A DNA stretch of 64,000 nt from Acinetobacter lwoffii. Its GTDB lineage: Bacteria > Pseudomonadota > Gammaproteobacteria > Pseudomonadales > Moraxellaceae. This document shows, piece by piece, positions 63,766-64,000 of this stretch. The notes below the pieces were generated by a model, which was not told where the DNA came from, did no database searches, and was given only the letters and a program-made list of their open reading frames with translations. Every line of letters starts with the position of its first letter. The stretch's first letter is position 1. The stretch is from contig NZ_JAMXXN010000004.1 of the NCBI RefSeq assembly GCF_024129435.1, positions 62,001 to 126,000 of the forward strand, in the 5' to 3' direction. Both the position numbers and the translations under genes were made by a program.

Positions 63766-64000
63766 TTAAATGGCCTGAACCTGCTGTAATGCAGTTTGCA
63801 GCGCTTGTGCTTTAACCGCTTCGCCCATGTTCACTCCTTCAGCACGAATCACTTCGATATCATTCACACCGGTAAAGTTAAATACGGTTTTCAGGAAAGC
63901 CTCCTGAAAATCAGCCGGGCTTTGCTCGCCATACACACCACCACGGCTGCTGGCGATATACACTTTTTTATTGCCCGCCAAACCCACAGGACCTTGTTCG
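63766..64000 (-). CDS. azoR: FMN-dependent NADH:quinone/azoreductase AzoR (C-terminal part)
   Basis: Only the last 77 residues are in the window; the start lies beyond the right edge. The visible part matches the AzoR C-terminal half: GPVGLAGNKKVYIASSRGGVYGE (in part), a helix-turn leading to FLKTVFNFTGVNDIEVIRAEGVNMG, and a terminal helix rich in Ala and Gln. AzoR reduces quinones and azo compounds in two-electron steps and protects against thiol stress. The frame is intact to the stop. Confidence 0.88.
   Translation of the reverse strand, partial: EQGPVGLAGNKKVYIASSRGGVYGEQSPADFQEAFLKTVFNFTGVNDIEVIRAEGVNMGEAVKAQALQTALQQVQAI

Overview
The window is a gammaproteobacterial chromosome segment, almost certainly Acinetobacter. 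The evidence is an Omp33-36-type porin at the left end, two more porins of the same family inside, a murG-murC-ddlB-ftsQ-ftsA-ftsZ-lpxC run followed by dciA, a pyrE-exonuclease III pair, moderate AT richness, and intergenic stretches full of short rho-independent terminators. I saw no tRNA, rRNA, CRISPR array, prophage or insertion sequence.

Layout. 1-1.3 kb: the N-terminus of a membrane protein cut by the window edge, then a gene-free stretch with two converging small-RNA candidates. 1.3-5.2 kb: porin, BCCT transporter, ion-channel-like protein. 5.4-20.1 kb: an acetate-use block (actP, yjcH, a transporter-fused hybrid kinase of CrbS/MxtR type, its LuxR-type regulator CrbR/ErdR, and acs), interrupted by sulfone-sulfur genes (msuE, sfnG, a DszC-like monooxygenase) and a photolyase. 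20.4-25.8 kb: DUF805, MscS, rsmE, waaA, and an ArsR regulator with an Old Yellow Enzyme. 25.9-36.2 kb: prfB with its programmed +1 frameshift, two porins, glmM-pdxH-recJ, guaB, a cysteine-cluster protein and an MBL-fold protein. 36.4-42 kb: a GDT1-family exporter behind a yybP-ykoY manganese riboswitch, then aceE-aceF. 42.4-51.8 kb: M23 peptidase, dciA, lpxC and the 3' half of the division/cell-wall cluster. 52.2-58.6 kb: an MFS transporter with two compensating frameshifts, gshB, and a copper block (Cys/His-rich secreted protein, copA, copB). 59.1-64 kb: cold-shock gene, pyrE, exonuclease III, YffB-like protein, DUF2147 protein, alpha/beta hydrolase and the 3' end of an azoreductase gene.

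The most interesting signal is non-coding. On the two sides of pyrE-xth lie two small-RNA candidates dense in GGA motifs. One (about 59502-59623, minus strand) has five GGAs, four of them in ACAGGA or ACAAGGA context, and a perfect TGTAAG-N6-CTTACA palindrome upstream, which is the GacA box. The other (about 61413-61566, plus strand) has nine GGAs in a structured RNA ending in a terminator, with a degenerate GacA-like half site at the same distance from its -10. Together they look like a Gac/Rsm (CsrA-titrating) RNA pair. This is an inference from sequence and needs expression and CsrA-binding data.

Starts were moved inward from the longest reading frame wherever a Shine-Dalgarno sequence, signal peptide or family length favoured a later codon; each such choice is noted.
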